Shown: positions 17,378 to 25,894 of the stretch, piece by piece
Layout: every line of letters starts with the position of its first letter
Position numbering within the stretch: position 1 is the stretch's first letter
Assembly (NCBI RefSeq): GCF_947170395.1
Contig: NZ_CAMVTE010000028.1
Coordinates: 1 to 32,192 of the forward strand
DNA length: 32,192 nucleotides
Direction: 5' to 3'
Origin: an uncultured Methanobrevibacter sp.
GTDB lineage: Archaea > Methanobacteriota > Methanobacteria > Methanobacteriales > Methanobacteriaceae
The notes under the pieces: generated by a model
Databases searched by the model: none
What the model was told of the DNA's origin: nothing
The model's input: only the letters and a program-made list of their open reading frames with translations
Made by a program: the position numbers and the translations under genes

Positions 17378-17579
17378 AAACTTTGTTTAATTCATTTAAC
17401 AGTTGTTTTTTCTCATCAGGATCCATGTCTTCGTTTACAAAGAATACATAACCACATTCTTCACATTTTACTGCATTCATTTCTGCATGAGCTCTGTGAT
17501 TATCCAGTAACCTTCTAAGAGCGATTTTATCTTTTGAACCACATTCTGGACATGGTGCTAAAAGTTCTTCAAGCTTCAT
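17370..17579 (-). CDS. 69-residue Cys-rich protein, candidate radical SAM substrate
   Basis: A small protein with two CxxC knuckles: LLAPCPECGSKDKIALRR near residue 10 and AVKCEECGYVFFVNED near residue 40, with an acidic-basic C-terminal helix. It could fold as a zinc ribbon, or be the modified peptide of the adjacent radical SAM enzyme; Cys-rich peptides of a TIGR04165-like type accompany such enzymes in methanogens (from memory). A GTG at 17588 belongs to the ribosome binding site AGGTGA; the ATG at 17579 is preferred. The gene overlaps the enzyme gene by 8 nt and is first of the operon. Confidence 0.75.
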   Translation of the reverse strand: MKLEELLAPCPECGSKDKIALRRLLDNHRAHAEMNAVKCEECGYVFFVNEDMDPDEKKQLLNELNKVYG

Positions 17580-17611
17580 AATTTTCACCTAATATTATAT
17601 TTCAATTTTTT

Positions 17612-17648
17612 AAAATATAAATTTATTTTTAACAGAAAAGTATAAATA
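17612..17648 (-). promoter_or_regulatory. predicted promoter of the radical SAM operon
   Basis: Two TATA candidates are visible on the minus strand, TATTTATA at 17641-17648 and AAATTTATATTT around 17612-17622. The nearer one would give a very short leader, so the farther one, with a leader of about 35 nt that includes AGGTGA, is preferred. The rest of 17580-17748 shows only weak short hairpins. Confidence 0.35.
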
Positions 17649-17748
17649 AGATGTTTCTGCGAAAGCAATTTTACGAAGTGGCTTCAACAAGCTTTAAATA
17701 AGATTTAAACACATATACAATACTAAATTCATATTCGAAGTGATAAAA

Positions 17749-17904
17749 ATGCCATATGATTACTATGACCAATTTTTAAAACAGAGAAATAATAGAATTT
17801 TTACGGAAGTTACAAATATTGTAAGGCAAAAATTCTGGAGAGAAAGTTTTGATGTGGTTGAATCCCAGGAGTGGGAGGAAATTACTGATAAAATAAGAAA
17901 ATAA
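17749..17904 (+). CDS. 51-residue hypothetical protein
   Basis: A small plus-strand ORF starting MPYDYYDQFLKQRNN with GTGAT 5 nt before the ATG, ending EEITDKIRK. It is highly charged and aromatic-rich with no cysteines or membrane segments, and is probably mostly helical. It stands alone between the radical SAM operon and the convergent end of the beta-helix gene (30 nt between stops). The good ribosome binding site and amino-acid composition favour a real gene. No family recognised. Confidence 0.5.
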   Translation: MPYDYYDQFLKQRNNRIFTEVTNIVRQKFWRESFDVVESQEWEEITDKIRK

Positions 17905-17934
17905 TTTTAAATTAATAAAAAAGATAATATAAAG

Positions 17935-20900
17935 TCATCTGGGTTTTTCAAACACATTATCTGGACTATTATTTTTATAAGTACAATTAATAACACTCAG
18001 CCCTATAGCAGTTAATGGATTTTCACCATAATTAAGAATTGCACCACCATTATTCGCCCTATTATCTTCAAAAAGACAGTTATTCACTTTCATATCAGCT
18101 ATATAGTTAAATAAAGCACCACCACCCCATAATCCGTATGCCATATTATTTAATAATTCACAATTATGAATTTTCAGCTTGCCTGAATTATATATTGCAC
18201 CACCTTCTGATTCAGCAACATTTCCAGAAAATACAGAATATTCAACTTCCAATTCACCACTATTCCTAATTGCACCGCCATCACTAGATTTATTATTAGA
18301 TAACTTGCTTTTAGTAATTTGTAATTTATCCATATTATCTATACCCCCTGCATCATTATCCAATAGACTAGATTCTAAAATATGCATATCAGATTTATTC
18401 AACAACAGTACTTTCGCCACATTATCATGGAATGAAGAATTATCAATTCGTATTTTCCCAACATTTTCAATTAAATCATAACTACATTTATTGTTAAAAA
18501 AATTAGATTCTGAAATATCTGATTTACCACTACATTCAACAGCTATCCCTTCATTTTCATATAAATTACATTCAGTTACTTCCAATAGCTGATTATTATA
18601 TATCAAATTACCCATATTTTTAGAAAATGAACATTTATCCACATGTACTTCACTATTAAAATTATATAAAACTCCAGATTTATTACTGTCAAAATTACAA
18701 TTGCCAATTTTTAAAACAACATCATTACTAGTGAATATTACCCCGCCTTTATATTCAGATTGATTAGAAATAAATTCACAATTTTCAATTTTAACATTTT
18801 TATCTGAAGTGACCCTTAAAACACCGCCGTTTGAATTTATCGAATCAAAATAATCTTTATATGAATACCCATTTTTGAATATGATATTTTTTAAAGTAAT
18901 ATTATTTCCAGTTATGATAAAAATGCGCGATTTATTATTTCCATCAATAACTTTGCCATTTCCATCAATAACTAAATCATCAACATCCAATTCAATACCA
19001 CCTTCATAAAACTCAGATTCATAATTTTCTAAACGGATATCTTCTTTTAAAACTATTTCTTTAATATTCTCTTCATGAATTTTTTTATCTAAATAAGAGA
19101 AATCAAATTTATCTTCACTAGGAACCAAATCAGTCTCAATCAAACCACTGCCTATAATATCCTCTTCAAAATTTTGAGAAGATTTTTTAATCTGAATATA
19201 TCCTTCATTAAAAATAGTTTTTTCAGAATCATGAATTTTTAAATTTTGTAAAACTAAATCAGATTTATTATAGATATTAAAAATAGCTTTATTATTTAAG
19301 ATATTACTTTCAAAAGTAGTCTTACTAACATTGCAAGACTTTCCATCATTACAAATTACAGAAGCACTAATAACATTTTTTATAAATTGACAATTAGAAA
19401 TTACCAAATCAGATTCATCCTTATTCGAAATAATATTGCCCGAATTATTTTCTTTTATAATAGTGTCATATATCTGCAATAAATTTTCATTAAAAATAAG
19501 ATAATCTTTAGAATTATTATTTGTTAATTCACCACCAATTATTCTAAAAAATCCCCTATTAACTATTACAGATTCTGCTTCATTTTTTGTAATATTATCA
19601 CTGATTGAGCAGTTATTGATTTGAACTTCATTTTCATTATATATTACTCCACCATATACAAAATATTCTCCATCAGAAACGGCTGCATTATTCATAAAAG
19701 AACAATTACTAACATTTAAATTATCAACATTAGCTATTGCACTACCATGGTCTGCTATATTCCCAAATAATGAATTATTAATAATTTTTAATTGACCATT
19801 ATTATATATAGCGCCACCCATATACTTTGCAGAATTTTCTCTTAAAGAGCAATCAACTATTACTAACTTATTATGATTAGTTATAGCACCCCCTTGAGAT
19901 TCAACATTGTTTCTTTCAAATAAACTAGAGGATACGTTTAATTCACCCTCATTATATATAGCGCCACCATTTGAAGCATTATTATCATGGAATGAACATT
20001 CATTTATCTGTAATTCCCCATTTTCCAAAATAGAAATTGCACCACCTCTTGAAGCTCTATTTTCTACAAATGAACATTTGATTAAATTAGTATTACCATT
20101 ACAAATTAAAAAACCACCAATTTCTGATTCATTACATTTTAATGTTGAATCTTTGATTTGTAGTTGTCCACAATTATATATTGCGCCCCCTTTAGACTCA
20201 TCACGCCTAGAATATGCCTTAATCCAATGCTTTGCTTCATTATGATTAAAATTACAGTTAAAAATTTGTAATTTACCTTTGTTATAAAATAATCCACCTT
20301 CAAAGGCAACATTATTGGATAAATCTGAATTAGAAAATTTCACATAACCTCCATTAATGTATATTCCTCCACCATAACTATATGCAGAATTATTTTTCAA
20401 AATAGAATTGTTACAATTTATCTCACCAAAATTATTATAGGCCAAAGCACCTTCATCTGCAATATTATCTATAAATGTAGAATCAACAATATTTAATTTA
20501 GAACCTTCTTCATTGTATATTGCACCCCCCTTTAAAGCATTATTATTAGTGAACAAACAACTGATTAGTTGAATATCCCCCTTATTGAATAATGCTCCAC
20601 CCTTCTTTGAAGAGAAGCCATTTTTGAAATGAATATTCTTAAATACAATTTTTCCATTTTTAATGTTAAAAAAACGTGTTTTACCTTGAGAATCTATAGT
20701 ATGACCATTTCCATCAATAACTAATTCATCAGTATCAATTTCTATTTCATCATCAAAAAAAGAGAAATGAATATCATCATCCAATATTATATTTTTAATA
20801 CCCCTGGCAATTAAATCGTTTAAAGAACGAAATGTTTGATTGCTTTTAGAAAGCATTGTATAAATTTTAGAATCATAAAAACTATCATCAATATTTTCCA

Positions 20901-21483
20901 ATAATGATTCCTCTGCAGATACTCGCCCATAATTTCTAATATTCAAACTATTAGGGTTTTTAAAAGTTAAGCCTTTAACTGATAAGTAATTCTTATTCTC
21001 TATATAATATTGATTAGGGCATGTGAAATAAGACTCCAAAATATCCATATTACCCTTATTAACAATAGCTTCACCACCATTACGAGCATAATTATCAGTA
21101 AATGAACAATTTTTAATTTGTATTTCCCCATCATCATGATTGCATATTGCTCCACCATCCTTAGGTGCGAAACCATTTTTAAATTGTATATTTTTTAATG
21201 TAATTTTTTTACCAAATACTTCAAAAATACGTGTTTCCCCAAGAGCATCTATAAAATGATTATTTCCATCAATAATCAGATTATCTACATCTAATCTGAT
21301 CCCATTTGCGTATTGTTCTTTTTCTTTACTTAAAAAACCAACATTTAAACTAATATCAGCATCCATAACAATATTATTTTGCCCGCTATGAATCAAATCA
21401 TCCAAATATTTAAAAGATTTAGTATTTTTTGAAGAGATATCTTTTTTTGATGAATTCTTTTTAAATTTATCAAATAATCCCAT
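17935..21483 (-). CDS. intracellular polymorphic beta-helix repeat protein
   Basis: A 1182-residue protein built of dozens of turns of the type GGAIYNxGxLxIxxSxFxxNxA, as in right-handed parallel beta-helix (pectin-lyase-like) and Chlamydia Pmp repeats. A larger module, xxLDDLI..NIVLDxDI..LDVDxLVIDGNGxxID..TRIF..ITLKNIxFKNG, occurs three times at about residues 22-110, 216-300 and 790-885. Unlike the adhesin-like proteins of Methanobrevibacter it has no signal peptide: the start is MGLFDKFKKNSSKKDISSKN, and it ends without a membrane helix (SPDNVFEKPR). It starts 12 nt after the STAND gene, with GGGGATG as ribosome binding site, so the two are one unit. The coding sequence is notably AT-rich. 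Role unknown; a cytoplasmic scaffold, sensor or effector partner is possible. Confidence 0.85.
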   Translation of the reverse strand: MGLFDKFKKNSSKKDISSKNTKSFKYLDDLIHSGQNNIVMDADISLNVGFLSKEKEQYANGIRLDVDNLIIDGNNHFIDALGETRIFEVFGKKITLKNIQFKNGFAPKDGGAICNHDDGEIQIKNCSFTDNYARNGGEAIVNKGNMDILESYFTCPNQYYIENKNYLSVKGLTFKNPNSLNIRNYGRVSAEESLLENIDDSFYDSKIYTMLSKSNQTFRSLNDLIARGIKNIILDDDIHFSFFDDEIEIDTDELVIDGNGHTIDSQGKTRFFNIKNGKIVFKNIHFKNGFSSKKGGALFNKGDIQLISCLFTNNNALKGGAIYNEEGSKLNIVDSTFIDNIADEGALAYNNFGEINCNNSILKNNSAYSYGGGIYINGGYVKFSNSDLSNNVAFEGGLFYNKGKLQIFNCNFNHNEAKHWIKAYSRRDESKGGAIYNCGQLQIKDSTLKCNESEIGGFLICNGNTNLIKCSFVENRASRGGAISILENGELQINECSFHDNNASNGGAIYNEGELNVSSSLFERNNVESQGGAITNHNKLVIVDCSLRENSAKYMGGAIYNNGQLKIINNSLFGNIADHGSAIANVDNLNVSNCSFMNNAAVSDGEYFVYGGVIYNENEVQINNCSISDNITKNEAESVIVNRGFFRIIGGELTNNNSKDYLIFNENLLQIYDTIIKENNSGNIISNKDESDLVISNCQFIKNVISASVICNDGKSCNVSKTTFESNILNNKAIFNIYNKSDLVLQNLKIHDSEKTIFNEGYIQIKKSSQNFEEDIIGSGLIETDLVPSEDKFDFSYLDKKIHEENIKEIVLKEDIRLENYESEFYEGGIELDVDDLVIDGNGKVIDGNNKSRIFIITGNNITLKNIIFKNGYSYKDYFDSINSNGGVLRVTSDKNVKIENCEFISNQSEYKGGVIFTSNDVVLKIGNCNFDSNKSGVLYNFNSEVHVDKCSFSKNMGNLIYNNQLLEVTECNLYENEGIAVECSGKSDISESNFFNNKCSYDLIENVGKIRIDNSSFHDNVAKVLLLNKSDMHILESSLLDNDAGGIDNMDKLQITKSKLSNNKSSDGGAIRNSGELEVEYSVFSGNVAESEGGAIYNSGKLKIHNCELLNNMAYGLWGGGALFNYIADMKVNNCLFEDNRANNGGAILNYGENPLTAIGLSVINCTYKNNSPDNVFEKPR

Positions 21484-21495
21484 ATTTACATCCCC

Positions 21496-24400
21496 TTAAG
21501 AATTCACCATATTATAAAATCTCACATTACCCAATGTATCTCCAATAACTAATTTATCACCACGAACATTAACGGCTGTTGAATAGATATCAAGGAAATA
21601 AGTGTAGGTGCATTCACATTCATCAATATCCCAGAATTTCAACGTATTATCTTCACTAACTGTTAAAATTTTAGAATTGCTGATAATATTGATGTTTGTA
21701 ATGGCTTTTTCATGAGCTTTAAATACATTTAAGTTAGTCCCATCCAGACCAAATATTCCAATAGACCCATCATCATATCCTGCAATCAATTTATTGTCAT
21801 CAGTGATTTTAATTTTGGTTACAGCTGATTCAACAGGTTTTTCAAAACTGGATTCATCAGGATATTCAACAATACTTCCATCTTCAAATCCGACAAACAC
21901 ACTGTCTGATTCAAATTTATTAACCAAAGTTGTTGCAGTTTCAGATAAAGAAATTTCATTATTACCTATTGTTAATTTGTTCTGCTCTATGAAAATTATA
22001 TCAGAACTGTTTTGAGCAATATCTACCACAGTGCTATCGGTTTTTTTATAATCTTCAGCCTCACCATCACCTACTTTCCATGTGGCTATTTTATTGATTA
22101 TCCTACCATCTTTTTCATGCCTTACACCTGCTGAGACAACTTCTGAGGTGGAATAATTGTACGAAATACAGTTATTTCTAAAGTCATTTGCAAAATCATC
22201 ACTCAATAGTTTTTCATCGGCAAAGTTCCAGGTATAAATTTCCCCATTCTCACAGGCAGTAATCATATTGTCATTATGGAGTTTAATTGAAAGAACTGTT
22301 TCACCGTGTTTATCATCATCACTTTCTTCCACTTTCTTATTTAAATCTATTATACTCACATCATTGTTTTTGTTTCCTACAATAACCCACCTATTTTCAC
22401 CATCAGTGAAATAATCAATGGCTGTTGGTGACCTGATACCGGTCTGCATGTCAATTACAGGTTTTCCAAAAGTAGGATCTCTTGGTTGCGGAATGTCCCA
22501 AACCCTTAATACACCCATTTCAGATAATGTGATAATCTGATTTTCGTCTTCCAGTGTTTTAGCTTGTCTGAATTTATCATTGAAACCACATACAAATGTT
22601 TCATCAATACTTTCTCCTCCTCCAGAGTTTTTAAGAGTATTCCAGAATTTCATTAGTCCATTTTCTGAAATCAATGTTAAAAATCTTTTGTTTAAACCCA
22701 TGAATTTAATATCACTGCTGGAATCCATTTTTGTATCTACGCTTCCTTCAATCCTTTCATCATCATTAGGGTTGTTTTGATGGTGTCGGTTATATGCTTT
22801 CCTCATTTCATATACATCCCAACCGTCAACTCCTTTTTCATCACAAACAAGGATTGCTTCGTTTCTTCTTGGAACCAATATCTGATTGTAATTTTTAGCT
22901 TCAATATCTTCCCTTCTTAACTCATCAGTTTCAAGATTTATGGAATACACACCCCTATGTGAAGATGCGTAAATCTTTTGATAAGTCTTTGACAGGTAGA
23001 TATCAGTTATTTGAGTTTCTATTTTTGAATATTCTTTAGTAACCATCTTGTTGTTAATATCCCATTCCTTAATGTTACCATCCTCATTAGCAACAAGAAT
23101 TGTATTATCATCTACTAAAATGAATTTGATTATTTTTGAAGAAGTTTCACTTAGAATTTCCAATTCATTATCTTCAATATCGAAAATATTCAACGTTCCA
23201 TCCTCATTTCCAATGATGATTGTATTTTCATCAACCATGGATATGGCAGTTGCTGCTCTTTTACCATCAGGTTTGATTCTTTTGATAATTGCACTTTTAG
23301 GCGAATATAAAGCATTTGTTTTTGATTTTAACCATTTATCTGAAGTATTTGAACCAATTTCATTGAGCAACCTTTCAATTGTTTCATCCTCAATTCCTTT
23401 CATTCTCCCCCATAACTGTGTAGATAACTGGTTTTTATGATTATCTAAAACAGGAGCCGACAGCTCCAATGCTCTTCCAATCAAAACAATAGGATGGTCA
23501 TCAGACTGCATGAACTTATGCTCCTGATTAAACTGATAATCAGCAATCAAATTATAGACATTGGACATCTCGTATTTGTTTTTGATAAATGCAAATGATG
23601 ACAATACATCAGATAACATATCATATTTTTCAGCCTCATTTAAATGGTACGGAAGTTCATTCAAATGTCTTAATTTTTCATCATAATCAGCCTTCTCAGC
23701 GAATGACAAATCATTATTTGGATCAGACTTTTCCATGAAATAATCTGCCAAAAGCCCATTTACATGTAATTTATCATCACCGTACTTTTCTTCAGCAGCT
23801 AATTTGAAACTTTCATAGAAAAAGTCGTGACGTCCCTCTTTTCTTGCTAAAAATGGTCTTACCTGTCTTAAGTTTATCCTAATGGAATTTGTAATATCAT
23901 TTATTTTAGTTTCATCACCACTAGCACCATTTTCTTTAGAAATAATTTCAACAAGTTCCTTTTCAGACAATCCATATCTTGAATAAGCTAAAAGAGAGAA
24001 TAATATTTTTACCACATTATCTGCTTCATTATATTGTTCATCATCTTCAAGTCTGTGCAAAACTTGCTTAAATGCTTCTTTTGGGGAATCTCCAAAACTT
24101 TTTATTTTATCGGATAACTGTTCAAAAGAACCGAATACTCTTAGCTCTGCAAGTAAAATCTTTAGATATAATGGATTTTCAGAACCTTTAAAACTGCAAA
24201 CAGTTTTAACATCATCATCCCCCAATTCCTTTAAGTAGTTTTCAAGATATTTGTTTATTAGCTCTTTTTTATCATCATCACTTTCAAACGGCCTTAGCTC
24301 GAAGCAGTAATCCTGATTATCTGAAATGGAGGATTTGTTTTTAATTATCTTGAGTTGATTGTTGTATTTTTCATTATCGGGGTCCTCTTTAACAGAAACT

Positions 24401-25770
24401 ATGATTTTTAGATTGCTGGATTCAGGCGCTGATAGCCATTTCAACATGTTTAAACCATCAGGCATCTGGTTAACAGCATCAATAATTATGACAGAATCAT
24501 TTTTGGATGCAATTTCATCCAAGATATACGGAATATTTCTTTTCAAAGCATCCATATTTTCAGGATAATATTCATAATCTTTTGGAATTCCCGCTTCCTC
24601 AACTATACTTTGCCATAAAGACAATACTCTTGAACTGTCATCAGATGCTCCGCAGAACCTTTTATAAATATGCTTTTTATTTTCTTTTTTATCATTGAAT
24701 TTATTTGTATATTCCCTTTCCAAATAAGTGGCAAAATTAGCAAGGAGCATTGTTTTACCATAACCCGCTTTAGATGAAACCAGACAGATTCTGTTTTCAC
24801 TATCATCAGCAATATATTTTTTTAATCTGTTTACATCAGTTTCACGTTCGATGTAACCTTCACTGTTCATATAACAGAAATTATCCTGCTGGTTCAATTC
24901 CTTTTCAAGAGGTGTTTCTTCTATTACTCCGCCTTCCGGGAAATTCTCTTTAAAAGCTATTTTTAGTTGTTCTTTCAACTGTTCAATAATAACATCCTTA
25001 AGAGCATTTTCACCATCATCGCTTTTAACCTTAAAATTAGTTAATCTTCCCTGCCACTCATTTTCTGTGAATTTACCATTAGCTTCTCTTAATTCCGGAA
25101 TTTTCAGATTTTTATTCCAACTGCCTTCATAATCAGTGATCTTAATATTAACTTTGGTTTCATCATCATCGTCTTTTACATCTTCTTTGGCTTTTCTAGA
25201 TTTAATCTCCTCGATGATTTCTTTTGACTGTTGGGTTGCATAATCAATTTTATCAGGATCTACAAGTTCATCATTAGTATAAATCAGTCTTTGTGCATCA
25301 GTAATTTCATCAATGTATGAAGGGTCTCTTAGGAAAAATAGGGAATGTCTTGTAGGAGGACACTCCTTTTTTCTCAAAAAGTTATATAATGGAGTAAGCA
25401 ATGCATATTCAATTTCCATTTCGGTAGCGGAACGTCCATTGTATGTTTTTTCAATGCCTTTAAATGTGTTGATAGTTTCATCACTAATGTCTTCTGCAAA
25501 ATCAGGAATCCAGCCCCTGCGCTGACCTAAAAAGCATAAGAAAAATGGGCGGCTTTTATCAATGTGGCTTAGACATTTTTCAATAGTATTTTTGTTTTTG
25601 GAGGTTTCTTCAGAAACTCCCCACCTTAAATCCACATCAGATAAACGTATTTTATGTTTTTCACACCATTCAGTCAATTCAGGAAATACTTCCTTAATAA
25701 GATAGTCCCTTTCTGAATGCATATCATTAAAACTGCTACTAATAAATACTGTTGCATATTTCCATTCCAT
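21496..25770 (-). CDS. DUF4062-NACHT-WD40-like STAND NTPase
   Basis: A 1424-residue multidomain switch protein. Residues 5-150 are a DUF4062-type domain (ATVFISSSFNDMHSERDYLI, DVDLRWGVSEE, FFLCFLGQRRGW). After an acidic linker (195-206), a NACHT ATPase has a P-loop SKAGYGKT (333-340) and Walker B IIIDAVNQM (428-436). A helical region follows (500-830) with the motifs RPFLARKEGRHDFFYESF and LNELPYHLNEAE seen in NACHT-WD proteins. The C-terminal 590 residues are WD40-like blades (LTVSEDNTLKFWDID, TLGNVRFYNM). No membrane segments. Such proteins are ligand-triggered oligomerising NTPases; prokaryotic relatives include Avs antiphage sensors. First gene of a two-gene operon with the beta-helix protein. 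Confidence 0.88.
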   Translation of the reverse strand: MEWKYATVFISSSFNDMHSERDYLIKEVFPELTEWCEKHKIRLSDVDLRWGVSEETSKNKNTIEKCLSHIDKSRPFFLCFLGQRRGWIPDFAEDISDETINTFKGIEKTYNGRSATEMEIEYALLTPLYNFLRKKECPPTRHSLFFLRDPSYIDEITDAQRLIYTNDELVDPDKIDYATQQSKEIIEEIKSRKAKEDVKDDDDETKVNIKITDYEGSWNKNLKIPELREANGKFTENEWQGRLTNFKVKSDDGENALKDVIIEQLKEQLKIAFKENFPEGGVIEETPLEKELNQQDNFCYMNSEGYIERETDVNRLKKYIADDSENRICLVSSKAGYGKTMLLANFATYLEREYTNKFNDKKENKKHIYKRFCGASDDSSRVLSLWQSIVEEAGIPKDYEYYPENMDALKRNIPYILDEIASKNDSVIIIDAVNQMPDGLNMLKWLSAPESSNLKIIVSVKEDPDNEKYNNQLKIIKNKSSISDNQDYCFELRPFESDDDKKELINKYLENYLKELGDDDVKTVCSFKGSENPLYLKILLAELRVFGSFEQLSDKIKSFGDSPKEAFKQVLHRLEDDEQYNEADNVVKILFSLLAYSRYGLSEKELVEIISKENGASGDETKINDITNSIRINLRQVRPFLARKEGRHDFFYESFKLAAEEKYGDDKLHVNGLLADYFMEKSDPNNDLSFAEKADYDEKLRHLNELPYHLNEAEKYDMLSDVLSSFAFIKNKYEMSNVYNLIADYQFNQEHKFMQSDDHPIVLIGRALELSAPVLDNHKNQLSTQLWGRMKGIEDETIERLLNEIGSNTSDKWLKSKTNALYSPKSAIIKRIKPDGKRAATAISMVDENTIIIGNEDGTLNIFDIEDNELEILSETSSKIIKFILVDDNTILVANEDGNIKEWDINNKMVTKEYSKIETQITDIYLSKTYQKIYASSHRGVYSINLETDELRREDIEAKNYNQILVPRRNEAILVCDEKGVDGWDVYEMRKAYNRHHQNNPNDDERIEGSVDTKMDSSSDIKFMGLNKRFLTLISENGLMKFWNTLKNSGGGESIDETFVCGFNDKFRQAKTLEDENQIITLSEMGVLRVWDIPQPRDPTFGKPVIDMQTGIRSPTAIDYFTDGENRWVIVGNKNNDVSIIDLNKKVEESDDDKHGETVLSIKLHNDNMITACENGEIYTWNFADEKLLSDDFANDFRNNCISYNYSTSEVVSAGVRHEKDGRIINKIATWKVGDGEAEDYKKTDSTVVDIAQNSSDIIFIEQNKLTIGNNEISLSETATTLVNKFESDSVFVGFEDGSIVEYPDESSFEKPVESAVTKIKITDDNKLIAGYDDGSIGIFGLDGTNLNVFKAHEKAITNINIISNSKILTVSEDNTLKFWDIDECECTYTYFLDIYSTAVNVRGDKLVIGDTLGNVRFYNMVNS

Positions 25771-25779
25771 AAAAACCCC

Positions 25780-25807
25780 AACTAATTAGTTATAGATTTA
25801 TTTATAA
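25780..25807 (-). promoter_or_regulatory. predicted promoter and palindrome of the STAND operon
   Basis: TTATAAAT (25800-25807, minus strand) is a good TATA box 30 nt from the ATG, predicting an almost leaderless mRNA. The perfect 12-bp palindrome AACTAATTAGTT (25780-25791) sits between the TATA box and the start, where a bound repressor would block transcription. Confidence 0.4.
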
Positions 25808-25863
25808 AAATAATTCTTTAAATAGATTTTTAAAAAATGAAAAATATAAAAAGTTGAATTTCT

Positions 25864-25892
25864 AAAAAAAAAGAGAAGTTTAAAAAACTTCT
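25864..25892 (-). terminator. terminator after O-acetylhomoserine sulfhydrylase gene
   Basis: AGAAGTTT-TTT-AAACTTCT forms an 8-bp stem on the minus strand, followed by C and nine T residues. It begins 3 nt after the stop codon and separates the metabolic gene from the STAND operon. Confidence 0.75.
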
Positions 25893-25894
25893 GA

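Noticed and set aside
17650-17700. Short hairpins TGC-GAAA-GCA and GAAG-TGG-CTTC upstream of the radical SAM operon
   Set aside because: Stems of 3-4 bp are too short to separate from chance and lie upstream of the predicted promoter.
17935-21483. Possible CRISPR or tandem DNA array from the recurring gcaccacc/attatatat words
   Set aside because: The words recur at irregular intervals and keep the reading frame; they reflect the GGAIYN protein repeats.
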